Shown: one piece after another, positions 34,279 through 44,921 of the stretch
How the letters are laid out: the number at the start of each line of letters is the position of its first letter
Numbering within the stretch: position 1 is the stretch's first letter
Origin: JAHECE01 sp963780675
Lineage (GTDB): Bacteria > Actinomycetota > Actinomycetes > Actinomycetales > JAHECE01
Length of the DNA stretch: 64,000 nt
Assembly (NCBI GenBank): GCA_963780675.1
Contig: CAWACR010000003.1
Coordinates: forward strand, 1,197,669 to 1,261,668
Direction of reading: 5' to 3'
Translations under genes and position numbers: made by a program
Notes under the pieces: generated by a model
Databases searched by the model: none
What the model saw: only the letters and a program-made list of their open reading frames with translations
Told to the model about the DNA's origin: nothing

Positions 34279-35152
34279 TCAGTACGGGGTCGGGATGTAC
34301 CGCAGCGGCCGGTGCGGCTCCACGTAGTCGCCGGCCTCCTGACGCTCGGGCAGGGTGACGTCCCGCCCGGGCAGCGGCTCGTACGGGACCTGGCTGAGCA
34401 GGTGGCTGATGATGTTGAGCCGGCCACGCTTCTTGTCGTTCGGTGTCGGCGACGTACCAGGGCGCCCACGCGGTGTCGGTCGCGGCGAGCATCGCGTCCC
34501 GGGCGCGGGAGTAGTCGTACCAGCGGCTGTAGGACTTCAGGTCCATGTCGGTCAGCTTCCAGACCTTGCGCGGGTCGTCGATCCGACTCTCGAGCCGCCT
34601 GGTCTGCTCCTCGGCGCTGACCTCGAGCCAGTACTTGACCAGGATGATGCCGGAGTCGACCATCGCCTTCTCGACCGCCGGCGTCATGGTCGAGGAACCG
34701 CTCGGTCTGCTCCGGGGTGCAGAAGCCCATCACCCGCTCGACACCGGCGCGGTTGTACCAGCTGCGGTCGAAGATGACGACCTCGCCGGCCGCCGGGAAG
34801 TGCGAGATGTAGCGCTGGACGTACATCTGCGACTTCTCGCGCTCGGTCGGCGCGGGCAGCGCGACCACCCGGAACACGCGCGGGCTGACCCGCTCGGTGA
34901 TGCGCTTGATCGTGCCGCCCTTGCCGGCGGTGTCGCGACCCTCGAACACGATGCAGACCTTGGCGCCGGTGGCCTTGACCCACTCCTGCATCGCGACCAG
35001 CTCCGCCTGCAGCGTCGCCAGCTCGGCCTCGTACTCCTTGCGCCGCAGCTTCGCCGCCGGCCGGTCGGTGCCGCCGCCTCGACGGCGCGCCGCTCCCTTC
35101 GTTGCCCGTGTTCTTGCCTGTCCTTGTTCTCGCCGTCCTTCTTCTTGGACAT
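34279..35152 (-). pseudogene. ppk2: Polyphosphate kinase 2, frameshifted
   Basis: Joined across frames this is a class I PPK2 of about 290 residues: N-terminus MSKKKDGENKDRQEHGQRRE; Walker A VFEGRDTAGKGGTIKRITER; Walker B VVIFDRSWYNRAGVERVMGF; lid-type segment LESRIDDPRKVWKLTDMDLK; then SYSRWYDYSRARDAMLAATD; and the tail RYIPTPY ending at 34279. PPK2 transfers phosphate between polyphosphate and nucleotides. Breaks lie near 35060-35080, 34690 and 34440. All active-site blocks survive, so the gene would work if the indels are sequence errors. The ATPase upstream runs into this start without a clear stop. Confidence 0.82.
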
Positions 35153-35159
35153 GTCCCCG

Positions 35160-38009
35160 ACCTCCGATCGGTCTACCGGCTCGAGGTCACAGTCCGCCGG
35201 CGCGCTCAACCCGGCGGCACCGGCGAGGGCGCGCTGCGGGGCGAGGGCGCGCTGCGGGTCGACCGTGAACGCAGCCGGGATGCGCCGGCGCCGGACCCAC
35301 TTGCTGACCTCGATGACGAGCGGAAGCAGCAGGGCGAGCCCGACGCACGCCAGCCACTCGCGCTCCGGTGAGCGAGACGGTCATGAGCGCCCTCTGCAGG
35401 CCAGGCAGCTCGGTGGCGAGGAAGAGCGGCCGCCACGGGCACGATCGAGATACCCGCCGCCTTGAGGACCGGTGCGACGAGGCCGCCGGTGGGGTCGCGG
35501 CGGTTGGTCAGGGCGTTGAAGACCGTGCCGAGCCCCATCACGACGAACGTCATGGTCATCGACACGCTGGCGACATCCGTGCTCGGCTCGTCCGGGCCCG
35601 CAACGAGCGGCATGAAGGCGGCGAGGAACAGGACCGCGCCGTAGAGCGACCCAGAACGTATCGCGCCGCGGTTGGTGATCGGCAACTTCGGGTCCCGCGG
35701 CGGTCGGCTCATGACGTCCGGGTCGCCCGGGTCGACCGCGATGACGACGACGCCGGCCACGGTGACGAAGAACAGCAGGAACAGCACCATCGACGGCGTC
35801 AGCGCGACGCCGTCGTTGATGTTGAACGCGGTGGCCGCGACGAAGAGCATGACGAGCGAGAGCAGCTGGGTCATCTGGTAGCGGATGTAGGAGACGACCT
35901 TGTCGTAGACGCGGCGGCCGAGCTCGACGGCGTGGACGAGTGTCCCGAAGTTGTCGTCGGTGAGGATCATCCGGGCGGCCTGCTTGGTGACCTCGCTGCC
36001 GCTGCCCATCGCGACGCCGATGTCGGCCTGCTTGAGCGCGGCGGCGTCGTTGACCGCGTCGCCGGTCATGGCGACGACGAGCGCCCGTCCTCCTGCATCA
36101 CCCGCGCCAGGCGCAGCTTGTCCTCCGGCGTCACCCGACCGAAGACGTGCAGCCGGGGCAGACGGGCGCTTCAGCTCGTCGTCGGACATCGCCTGCGAGT
36201 TCGGTGCCGCTGATGGCGCCCGGGCCCGAGGCCGAGCATCTCGCCGATCGCGCCGGCGGTCACCGCGTGGTCGCCCGGTGATCATGCGGACGTCGATGCC
36301 GGCCCGCAGGGCGATCGTCGACGGCGACCTTCGACGACGGGCGCAGCGGGTCGATGATCCCGACGAGCCCGACGAACGAGAGGTCGTGAACGAGAGACAT
36401 CGGGTCGGCCGACCCGGCCTCGAACTCGTCCTCGCTCACGAACGCGCGCGGCGAACGCGAGGACCCGCAGGCCCTTCTCGCCCATCCGCTCGTTGGCGGC
36501 GTCGATCGTTCCGCGGGCCTCGGCGATCGGCACCTGGTCGCTGAGCGGCCCGCCCGACTCGGTGCACCGGGCGAGCACGACGTCGGGGCCGCCCTTGACG
36601 AGCTGGACGACGCGCTCCGCCCCGTCGATGGTCACCCGGTGGAAGGTCGCCATGAACTTGTAGTCGGAGTCGAACGGGACCTCGGCCAGGCGCGGGTAGG
36701 CGCGGCGCGTCTCCTCGGCGTCGACGCCGAGCTTGGCGGCGAGGACGACGAGCGCGGCCTCGGTCGGGTCGCCGACGACGTCGCCGTCGTCGGAGACGGT
36801 CGCGTCGGAGTCGAGGACCAGGCCGAGCGCAAGGCGGGTGAAGTCGGGAACGGGTACGGCGGCGACCGAGCGGATCGGTGCCGGACTTCTCGTAGCCTTC
36901 GCCACCGACCGTGAACCACGAGCAGTTCGCGTAGATCGTCGAGACCATCATCTGGTTCAGCGTCAGCGTGCCGGTCTTGTCCGAGTTGATCACACTCGTC
37001 GCGCCGAGGGTCTCGACGTCGGTGAGGTTCTTCACCACGGCCTTCGCCTCGGCCAGCTGCTTCGCGCCCATGCGACAGCAGGCCGGAGACGAACGCCGGC
37101 AGGCCTGTCGGGATCGCCGAGATCGCCATCGCCGTGCCCAGCAGCAGGAGCTCGCTGACCGGCATGCCGCGGACCAGGCCGACGACCACGATGAAGGCGA
37201 CCGCTGTCCACGCGATGATGCCGATCACCTTGGTCAGGGAGTCGAGTTCGCGCTGGAGCGGCGAACGGCTCCGCGTCACCGAGGTCAGCATCGTGGCGAT
37301 CTGACCCATCTGGGTGTTCATGCCCGTGGCGGTGACCACCATCGACGCGGTGCCGCGGGTCACCGAGGTGTTCTGGAACAGCATGTTCGTGCGGTCGCCC
37401 AGGGCCACGTCGCCGCCGGGCAGCGCCCCGCCGTCCTTCGGCACCGGCGCGCTCTCGCCCGGTCAGCGCGGCCTCCTGCGCTTCCAGGGTCGCCGAGCGC
37501 AGGATCCGTCCGTCCGCGGGGACGAGGTCTCCGGCCTCGACCTGAACCACGTCGCCCGGCACCACGTCGGAGGCCGGGACGAGGACGAGTTGCCCGCCCC
37601 GCACCACCTTCGCCTGCGGCACCTGGAGGTTCGACAGGGCGTCGACGCTCGCCCGGGCCTTCAGCTCCTGGCGGGAACCGAGCACCACGTTCAGGAGGAT
37701 GAGCAGGGCCACGATGATGCCGGTGGACACCTCGCCGATCAGGAAGCTGACGATCGAGACGGCGACGAGCATGAGGTTCATCGGGTCCCGCAGCTGCTGC
37801 AGGGCCACCGCGGCGATCGACGGCGGCGTCTCGCCCTTGATGGTGTTGGGCCCATACGTCGCCAGCCGGTTCGCGGCCTCCGGCGAGGTCAGGCCCCGGA
37901 CCGTGTCCGAGCCCAGGGCGCCGACGACGGCCGCCGCCGCCTGCGCATACGGAGCGGGAACGTCCGGGCCCCCACGCCCTGGGGTACCGCTCGGCTTGGT
38001 CTCGCTCAT
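35160..38009 (-). pseudogene. Cation-transporting P-type ATPase (Ca2+/PMA type), multiply frameshifted
   Basis: About 900 residues when joined. The ATG at 38009 is nine bases after AGGAGGG. Order: N-terminal domain (GLTSPEAANRLATYGPNTIK), actuator (VVPGDVVQVEAGDLVPADGR), helices, ISAIPTGLPAF in the ion-path helix, VINSDKTGTLTLNQMMVSTI with the phosphorylated Asp, DPTEAALVVLAAKLG in the nucleotide domain, VVAMTGDAVNDAAALKQADI in the hinge, and six C-terminal helices. This is the P2-type Ca2+ ATPase or P-type H+/cation group. At least six frame changes occur between 37460 and 35380. Either a sequence-error hotspot or a dead gene. PPK2 follows directly. Confidence 0.8.
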
Positions 38010-38274
38010 GACTGCCATCCCTCCTGGGCGGATCGCACCTCAGCCCACCGGCACGATGTCCCCGCTCGCCGAACCTTTCCGCCGCCGGCGCCGCGCGTGG
38101 CGCAACCACCGCCACACCCGGACCGAACGAACGCCAGCCCGATCCTCGCGGTGCGCCCCACCCGGAGCCATCCCCCCAACCGTATGAATGGGCGCTGGCC
38201 GATCCGGCCTGCTCGAGGTTCGGGCTCCGCGAGAAGCGGACCCGCAGGAGCCCGGAAATGGCGCGCGAGCAGCC

Positions 38275-40215
38275 CTAGGCCCGCCGCGCAGCACTCCCGG
38301 CGCCGCGAACGACATCCCGTGCCCGGATGAGTTCGGCGACGGACCACGCCTGGAACGGGCAGCCGGTCGCGGCATGCGGGGCGTCGCCGTCGGCGGTCTC
38401 GGAGACGGATCCGAGGCCGTACTCGGCGAGATGGAGCTCGAGGCCGCCGAGGAGCCCGCTGGTCAGGCCACCGGAACGGAGAACGGCGTCGACGTACGGG
38501 CCGATGAGCCAGGGCCACACGGTCCCCTGGTGGTAGACGGCGTCGCGTTCCGCGGGGCCGCCACGGTGGCGGCCCCGGTAGTCGGGGTCGCGGGGCGAGA
38601 GCGCGCGCAGACCGACGGACGTGGCCAGCTCAGAGCGGCAGGCGTCGACGATGCGCGCCACCTCCGCAGGTTGGTTCACGGGTCCGTACGGCAGCGAGGC
38701 GGCGAGCAACTGGTTCGGGCGCAGTTCCCGGTGCACGGTCCCGGACGGGCTGATCGAGTCGGGCAGGCCCACGTCGTCAGCGGCGAAGAGGTGCGCGAAT
38801 GAGGAGACGGCCTGCGTGCGTAGGGCCTCCCACTCGTGGGCGTCACGCCCGACCCTGGTCAGCAGGTCGACGGCGACTCCCAGACCGTTGATCCACAGCG
38901 CCTGGACCTCGACCGGGTAACCCGCGCGTGGGGTGATCGGCCGGCCGTCGACGCGGGCGTCCATCCACGTGAGCGCCCAGCCCTCGGCCCCACCGTGAAG
39001 CAGGCCCGTGCTGGGATCGACGCCGATGCCGAACCGCGTCCCGTCCCGGTGCCACGCGAGGATCGCCAGGATGGTGTCGGCGAGTTTGGCGGGCAGGTCG
39101 AGGTCACCGAGGCGCGCGACGTGCCGACCGAGGGCGTGCAGGAACCACAGCGTCCCGTCGATGGTGTTGTACTCGAGGGTGCCGACGTCCGCGGTGTTGG
39201 CGAGCATGCCCTCCGAGACGGTGCGGGCCGCACGCAGCAGGACCGACCGGCCCTCTTCGGCACGCCCCGTGCACAGGAACAACCCTTCGTAGGACGTGAA
39301 CAGGTCGCGGGACCACTCCCCGAACCACGGGTAGCCGGCCACAGCCGCGGGTCCGCTGGGGGTGTCGACCACGAAGTGGTCCGCGGCGACGGCCAGGATC
39401 CGGTCCACGTCGTCGCGGGCACCGGCGCGCACCGCCAGTTCCACGGCCCGCGCCCGGGCGGCCGCGACGATCGCCGCGGCGTCGGGTGCCTCACCGGCGC
39501 GCCCGGTGCCCGCGGTGATGCCCAACGCCTGTCCCGCGACGAGGTCGGCCCGGAAGACTCCCGCCGCCCAGACATCCTCGCCTGAGCCCAGACCCCGGGC
39601 CGCCTCCTCGCGGTGGAACACCCCGCGGTACCACGCCCCGCCGGGTGCGAAGCCGGGCCCGTCCACGCGGTAGGACGACTCGAACACGAATCCCGAAGAC
39701 GTGGGCTCGACGGCGGGCTCCGCCCAGGCGAACCGGTCCCCGTGCTGGTCGCGCCACGTGCACAGGGGCGTGACCTCGAGCCCCGCCTGGCCGGCGACCA
39801 CCCGGTGGACGACCCCGACGGTCGAGGTGCCGTGTGCCATGGCCACCTCGACCTCGACCTGCACGGCGCCGAGGTCGTAGCGCCACCGCGGGACCCCGTC
39901 GTCGAGGTCGAAGCTCGCCAGGTGCTCGTGCCCGCGCGGGGCGACGGCGCCTCCGGCCCACTCGTGGGTCGCCAGCGGGATCCGCCGGTCGCCGATGACG
40001 ACGACGACGTCGAGCCCGGCCAGGCCGAGCATCCGGGATGCCCCCGCCGGTGCCGTAGCCGTCACGAGCAGCCCGTGGTACCTGCGGGTGCGCAGTCCGG
40101 CCACGGTGCCGCAGGCGTACCCGCCGAGGCCGTCGGTCACGAGCCACTCGCGCCTCGCGGCCTCCTCGAGGGACCCGCAGACGCCCCGCCCGAACGCGAT
40201 CCGCAGGCCGGCCAT
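38275..40215 (-). CDS. Glycogen debranching enzyme-like protein (amylo-alpha-1,6-glucosidase)
   Basis: An intact 646-residue protein from the ATG at 40215, overlapping the previous stop (ATGA). The N-terminal domain (EEAARREWLVTDGLGGYACG, RTRRYHGLLVTATAPAG) is the bacterial debranching-enzyme N-terminal sandwich. The C-terminal alpha/alpha toroid has AVAGYPWFGEWSRDLFTSYE, ANTADVGTLEYNTIDGTLWF and DAVYHQGTVWPWLIGPYVDA, containing the acidic residues expected of the GDE_C (GH133-type) fold. It should hydrolyse alpha-1,6 branches of glycogen-like polymers. Last gene of the five-gene sugar operon. Confidence 0.9.
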   Translation of the reverse strand: MAGLRIAFGRGVCGSLEEAARREWLVTDGLGGYACGTVAGLRTRRYHGLLVTATAPAGASRMLGLAGLDVVVVIGDRRIPLATHEWAGGAVAPRGHEHLASFDLDDGVPRWRYDLGAVQVEVEVAMAHGTSTVGVVHRVVAGQAGLEVTPLCTWRDQHGDRFAWAEPAVEPTSSGFVFESSYRVDGPGFAPGGAWYRGVFHREEAARGLGSGEDVWAAGVFRADLVAGQALGITAGTGRAGEAPDAAAIVAAARARAVELAVRAGARDDVDRILAVAADHFVVDTPSGPAAVAGYPWFGEWSRDLFTSYEGLFLCTGRAEEGRSVLLRAARTVSEGMLANTADVGTLEYNTIDGTLWFLHALGRHVARLGDLDLPAKLADTILAILAWHRDGTRFGIGVDPSTGLLHGGAEGWALTWMDARVDGRPITPRAGYPVEVQALWINGLGVAVDLLTRVGRDAHEWEALRTQAVSSFAHLFAADDVGLPDSISPSGTVHRELRPNQLLAASLPYGPVNQPAEVARIVDACRSELATSVGLRALSPRDPDYRGRHRGGPAERDAVYHQGTVWPWLIGPYVDAVLRSGGLTSGLLGGLELHLAEYGLGSVSETADGDAPHAATGCPFQAWSVAELIRARDVVRGAGSAARRA

Positions 40216-42886
40216 CAGCTGGTCCAGAGCCCGGTCGTATCGGCCGCGAACGGGTCGGGACGGCAGATCAGGTCGGCCACCAGCCCGGTCCACCCCGTCT
40301 GGTGGGTGGCGCCCAACCCGGCGCCGTCGTCCCCGTGGAAGTACTCGTTGAAGGTGACGTTGTCCCGCCAACGCGGGTCGTCCTGCAGCTTGGCGACCCA
40401 CCCGTGGCAGGGCCGCCGCCCGTCGGGTCCGCGCAGGAACAGCGAGATGAGCCGGCGGCGCAGGTCGTCCGCGCACCCGGCCAGGCTGGCGCTCCGGCCA
40501 CTGCCCGTGGGGTACTCGATCTCGTGGCCCGCCCCGAGGGCCTGGCCGTTGCGCTGGAGGCTTCGCACGAGGAGGTAGTTCACGGGCATCCACACCGGTC
40601 CGCGCCAGTTGGAGTTGCCGCCGAACATCCCGGTGGAGGACTCGGCGGGCTCGTAGTCGACAGAGACCACCGTTCCTGACAGGTCGAACCGGACGGGATG
40701 GTCCTTGTGGTGCTTGGACAGCGCCCGCAACCCGTACGGGGAGAGGAACTCGTCCTCGTCGAAGACACGGCGAAGCACCCGGCGGCCGTCCCCGGCCGGG
40801 ATCACGCCGAGGGCGAGCCGGTCGCCGCCGCTGCCCGGGAGCACCCGTCCGCGCCCCTGGGCGAGCGTCTCGGCGTCGAACCGTCCCCGGTAGGAGGCGA
40901 AGCGCTTCTGCAGGGTGCCCAGGGGCCCCAGGATCTCCGGGCCCAGCACCACGGTCGTCATGAGCGGCAGGACACCGACGATCGACCGGACCTTGATGGG
41001 GAGCGCCGCCCCGTCAGGGGTGTGCAGCACGTCGTAGAAGAACCCGTCCTCCTCGTCCCACAGGCCCTGGGAGCGCATGGCGTCGATGATCAAGGTGAAG
41101 TGCTCGATGAACTTGACCTGGATGTCGGTCCACACGTCGTCCTCGACGGCCAGGACCTTGGCCATCTGCAGGAGGGTGATGGCGTAGAACGCCATCCACG
41201 TGGTGCCGTCCGCCTGCTCCAGGCGGGCGCCCGCCGGCAGGTTCGAGCGGTCGACGGCGCTGACGTTGTCCAGCCCGAGGAAGCCGCCGGAGAAGACGTG
41301 GTCGCCCTCCGGGTCGATCCGATTGACCCACCAGGTGAAGTTGACGAGCAGCTTGGGCAGCAGGCGGGCCAGGAACGCGTGGTCCCTGCGTCCGTCGATC
41401 TCCCACACGTGCAGCGCCGCCCAGGCGTGCACCGGCGGGTTGACGTCGCCGAACGCCCACTCGTAGGCGGGTATCGCCCCGTTGGGGTGCTGGAACCACT
41501 CGCGGCCCATGGCGAGGAGCTGGTACTTCGCGAACGCCGGGTCGATGTGGGCCAGGGCGATGGTGTGGAACGCCAGGTCCCAGGCGGCGAACCACGGGTA
41601 CTCCCACGGGTCCGGCATCGAGAGGATGTCTCGGGCGTCCATGTGGGTCCAGGCCGCATTCCGGCCCGTCCGCCGCTGCGGCGGGGGTGGCGGCTGGGTC
41701 GGGTCACCGTCTAGCCAGCGCTTGACGTCGTAGCAGTAGAACTGCTTGCCCCAGATCATCCCGGCGAACGCCTGACGCGCCACCAGGCGCCTCGTCCTCG
41801 CTCGCGCTTGCGGGGATCACCTCGCCGTAGAACTCGTCTGCCTCGGCGCGGCGCGCCGCGAGGACCTCATCGAACCCGGTGCCGAACGCCGGCGACGACG
41901 ACGGTGGGCGCAAGCGCACGCGCACCACTTGCGTCTCGCCCGGCTCGACCTCCAGGCGGTACCACGCGGCGGCCTTGGTCCCCGCGCCGTCGGGGTTGAC
42001 CGTCGCCGCCCCGGCGACCACGTCGGTCGTTGATGCCGTCCTTCGGGAACGCGGGCGAGTCCGCCGAGCCGAACACGCGGCCCGTGTTGGTCTCGTTCTC
42101 GCAGAACAACAAGTCCGGCGCCGATCCGTCCGGCGCGACGTCCACGTCCCATTCCAGCTCACCGAGGTCTGGGTGTCCGAGCGCCACCCGGTCGGCTCCG
42201 GCGGCCTGGAGCACCGGGCGGTCCACACCGGGCTCCCACGACCAGGTGTTGCGGAACCACAGATGGGGCAGCACGTGCAGCGCCGCTCGTTCCGGTCCGG
42301 CGTTCGTGACCCGGATCTCCATGAGCAGGTCGTGCGGGTCGGCCTTGGCGTGCACGACGTCGACCACCCAGTACCGGTCGTCGTCGAAGACACCCGTGTC
42401 GAGGAGCTCGTACTCGCCCTGGCTCTGGTCGCGCCGACCGTTCTCGGCCACGAGGTCGCCGTAGGGGAACTCGGCCTGCGGGTAGTGGTAGCGCCACTGC
42501 AGCCACGCATGGCTGGGGAGGGCGTCGAGGTACCACCAGTACTCCTTGGCGTCCTCACCGTGGTTGCCTTCGGGCCCGGCGAGGCCGAACATCCGCTCCT
42601 TCAGGATCGGGTCGCGCCCGTTCCACAACGCCAGCGCCATGCACAGGTTCTGCCCGACGTCGCTGATGCCGGCCATGCCGTCCTCACCCCAGCGATAGGC
42701 GCGAGAGCGGGCGTGATCGTGCGGGAAGTACTCCCACGCCGTGCCGTTCGGGCTGTAGTCCTCCCGGACCGTGCCCCACGCCCGTTCGGACAGGTACGGG
42801 CCCCAGTGATACCAGGGTGTCGCCTCGGGCAGCCCGTCCTCGGGGTGCCCGAAGGAATCCACTCGCTGACGTTCTGCGCCGCTCAT
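40215..42886 (-). CDS. GH63-like alpha-glucosidase (MGH1-type), frameshifted twice
   Basis: About 890 residues when joined. The ATG at 42886 follows GAGGAGC. N-terminal region: ATPWYHWGPYLSERAWGTVR, RWGEDGMAGISDVGQNLCMA, and LSHAWLQWRYHYPQAEFPY-type sequence. The C-terminal toroid has PWEYPWFAAWDLAFHTIALA, SGGFLGLDNVSAVDRSNLPA, NSNWRGPVWMPVNYLLVRSL and DNVTFNEYFHGDDGAGLGAT. This is the MGH1-like glycoside hydrolase / GH63 glucosidase family, which removes terminal glucose or glucosyl-glycerate units. Frame changes are near 42030 and 41790, while both flanks are clean. Downstream debranching gene overlaps by ATGA. Confidence 0.83.
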
Positions 42887-42904
42887 CGGGCGCTCCTCTT
42901 CTGG

Positions 42905-43873
42905 CTAGACAACGTGGTAGCTGCTGGTCGAACGCCCGAACGCGCTGGTGACCGTGTGCCACCACGTGGGATCGGGGACGAACGGGGCGGCCGGCCGGCC
43001 GACGGCCCCCGGAGCGAGGCGGTAGACGAGGCCCGCGGCGGGCTCGGCCCGGCGCTGCTCCTCGCTCCAGCCCTCGGTCGCGGTGGTGACGTAGAGCCGG
43101 TCCAGACCGGGTCCTGCGAAGGCGCAGCACGTCGACTGCGCGGCCGGGACGGCGAACACCTCGCGCAGGGCGCCGTCGGGCGTGTAGTGGTGGACCCGCC
43201 CACCGCCCCAGATCGCGACCCACAGGTCACCGGTGGCGTCCACGGTCATCCCGTCGGGCGCCCCGACGTCGTCGGGCACGGTGATCAGGACGCGCCGGTC
43301 GGAAATGGTGCCCCGCTCGCCGTCGAACGCGAAGGCGTAGACCACCCCGGGGATGCTGTCGACCAGGTACATCGTGGCGCCGTCGAGGCTCCAGCCCACC
43401 CCGTTGGGGATGGTCAGGCCGTCGAGGACCTGCTCGATGCGTCCGGCTCCGTCCAACCGGAAGAGCGCACCGCCACCGCGGCGATGATCATCGGCAAGGG
43501 ACCCGGCCCAGAACCTCCCGCGGGAGTCGCAGGCGCCGTCGTTCATCCGGGTGCCGGGCGGGGACACCTCGGCGATGGTCTGATGGGTGCCGTCCGGGGC
43601 CAGGTGGACGAAGCGCCGCCCGGCGCCGAGCAGCCAGCCGTCGTCGCCCTCGATGGGCGCGATCATCCCGACGGTCCACGGCAGTTCGTAGACGTGCACG
43701 GGTCGCAGCCCGCCGTCGTCTTCGATGGCATCCCGGTAGACCCGGCCGGCGAGGATGTCCACCCGAAGCAGTTCGCCCCGGCGCTCGTCCCAGCGCACTC
43801 CCTCGCCGAGCTGTGTCTGCTCGCTCGTGCACGCGACGGCTGCGCCGCCCGGTGCGCGCTCGCCGGCCGCCAT
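42905..43873 (-). CDS. SMP-30/gluconolactonase family protein
   Basis: A 322-residue beta-propeller. The ATG at 43873 (MAAGERAPGG) lies one base after the preceding stop codon region. Landmarks: LGEGVRWDERRGELLRVDIL (metal Glu), PGTRMNDGACDSRGRFWAGS (metal Asn), LTIPNGVGWSLDGATMYLVD (Asn and Asp), and DDVGAPDGMTVDATGDLWVA. These give the calcium/zinc site of SMP-30 lactonases, which open gluconolactone and related sugar lactones. Next to a glucose dehydrogenase it very likely hydrolyses the product of that enzyme. Confidence 0.88.
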   Translation of the reverse strand: MAAGERAPGGAAVACTSEQTQLGEGVRWDERRGELLRVDILAGRVYRDAIEDDGGLRPVHVYELPWTVGMIAPIEGDDGWLLGAGRRFVHLAPDGTHQTIAEVSPPGTRMNDGACDSRGRFWAGSLADDHRRGGGALFRLDGAGRIEQVLDGLTIPNGVGWSLDGATMYLVDSIPGVVYAFAFDGERGTISDRRVLITVPDDVGAPDGMTVDATGDLWVAIWGGGRVHHYTPDGALREVFAVPAAQSTCCAFAGPGLDRLYVTTATEGWSEEQRRAEPAAGLVYRLAPGAVGRPAAPFVPDPTWWHTVTSAFGRSTSSYHVV

Positions 43874-43874
43874 C

Positions 43875-44921
43875 TCAGGCCCCGAAGTCGAGGACGACCT
43901 TGATGTCGTCCGGGCCACGGGTCAGCGCGTCGGTGATGTCCTCCGGCCGGACCCGGCGCGAGATCAGCCGCCCCAGCCAGGCCTTGTCGGCTGCTGCGAG
44001 CACCTCGGCTGCCCGGTAGAAGTGCCGCCGGTTGGCGTTGACGGACCCGACGATGACGTTGTTGCGCAGGACGAGGGACTTGGCGACGTCGGCCGCGGGC
44101 AGCCCGGTGGTCCGGCCCCCGCTCCCGACGCCGGTCAGGCAGACCACGCCGCCCGCGGCGACCTGCTTGAGGGAGTCGACGATCACCTGACCGACCCCCG
44201 TGCACTCGATGACGACGTCGGGTTCGAAACCGATATCGGCGATCGCGCCGGAGTGGTAAGCAGCGCCGAGATCGCGGACGAGATCCGGCTTGACGCCCTC
44301 ACTGACCCGGTCCAGGACGTGGACGTCAAGGCCGTACTTGACGCCGATCAGGGCCGCGAGCAACCCGATCGGGCCGGCGCCGGTGACCAGCGCGGTCTTG
44401 GGCTCCCAGAACGCCCGCGCGCGCATCGCCCCGACCTGTTCCCACGCCTTCGTCACCACGGTGGTCGGCTCGAGCAGCACCCCGAGGATGCCCAGCGCGG
44501 GGTCCAGCTTCGTGTAGAAGCCCGGCTCGATCCGCCACCGCTGCGACATGAAGCCGTCGAGCTCCTTGATGCCCCGCTCGGTGTAGAGCCCGTTGCGGCA
44601 CATGTCCCACTCACCCGACGCGCAGTTGGCGCACGGCACCGGGTCCGGCCGCCGGACGATGCCGACGACCAGGTCCCCGGGCGCCAGACCCGGCACCGGT
44701 CCCGGGTCCAGGACCCGGCCCAGGGACTCGTGGCCGAGGATCAGTCGCTCCCGGCCCGGTGGCGCCCAGCCGTAGGCGCCCGAGGCGATCTCCACGTCCG
44801 TCCCGCAGATCCCCACGGCGACCGCTTCGACAAGGATGGATCCGGTGCTCTCGTCGGGCTCGGGGACCTCCTCATAGCGGACCGACCCGGCCGCCAGAGG
44901 CTGGAGCGTGACGGCCTTCAT
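43875..44921 (-). CDS. Glucose 1-dehydrogenase-like medium-chain dehydrogenase
   Basis: A 348-residue zinc-type dehydrogenase. AVAVGICGTDVEIASGAYGW carries the catalytic Cys. RERLILGHESLGRVLDPGPV carries the His-Glu pair. PCANCASGEWDMCRNGLYTE is the structural-zinc lobe with three Cys visible. ALVTGAGPIGLLAALIGVKY is the NAD(P) fold. The RNGLYTERGIKELDGFMSQR block is characteristic of archaeal/bacterial glucose dehydrogenases. It should oxidise glucose, or a similar aldose, to the lactone. Its start overlaps the end of the disulfide reductase gene by four bases. Confidence 0.87.
   Translation of the reverse strand: MKAVTLQPLAAGSVRYEEVPEPDESTGSILVEAVAVGICGTDVEIASGAYGWAPPGRERLILGHESLGRVLDPGPVPGLAPGDLVVGIVRRPDPVPCANCASGEWDMCRNGLYTERGIKELDGFMSQRWRIEPGFYTKLDPALGILGVLLEPTTVVTKAWEQVGAMRARAFWEPKTALVTGAGPIGLLAALIGVKYGLDVHVLDRVSEGVKPDLVRDLGAAYHSGAIADIGFEPDVVIECTGVGQVIVDSLKQVAAGGVVCLTGVGSGGRTTGLPAADVAKSLVLRNNVIVGSVNANRRHFYRAAEVLAAADKAWLGRLISRRVRPEDITDALTRGPDDIKVVLDFGA

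Noticed and set aside
40698..41714. A 338-residue plus-strand gene inside the GH63-like gene
   Set aside because: It is Val/Gly/Arg/Glu-rich antisense sequence with no motif; the minus-strand frame carries recognisable glycosidase blocks.
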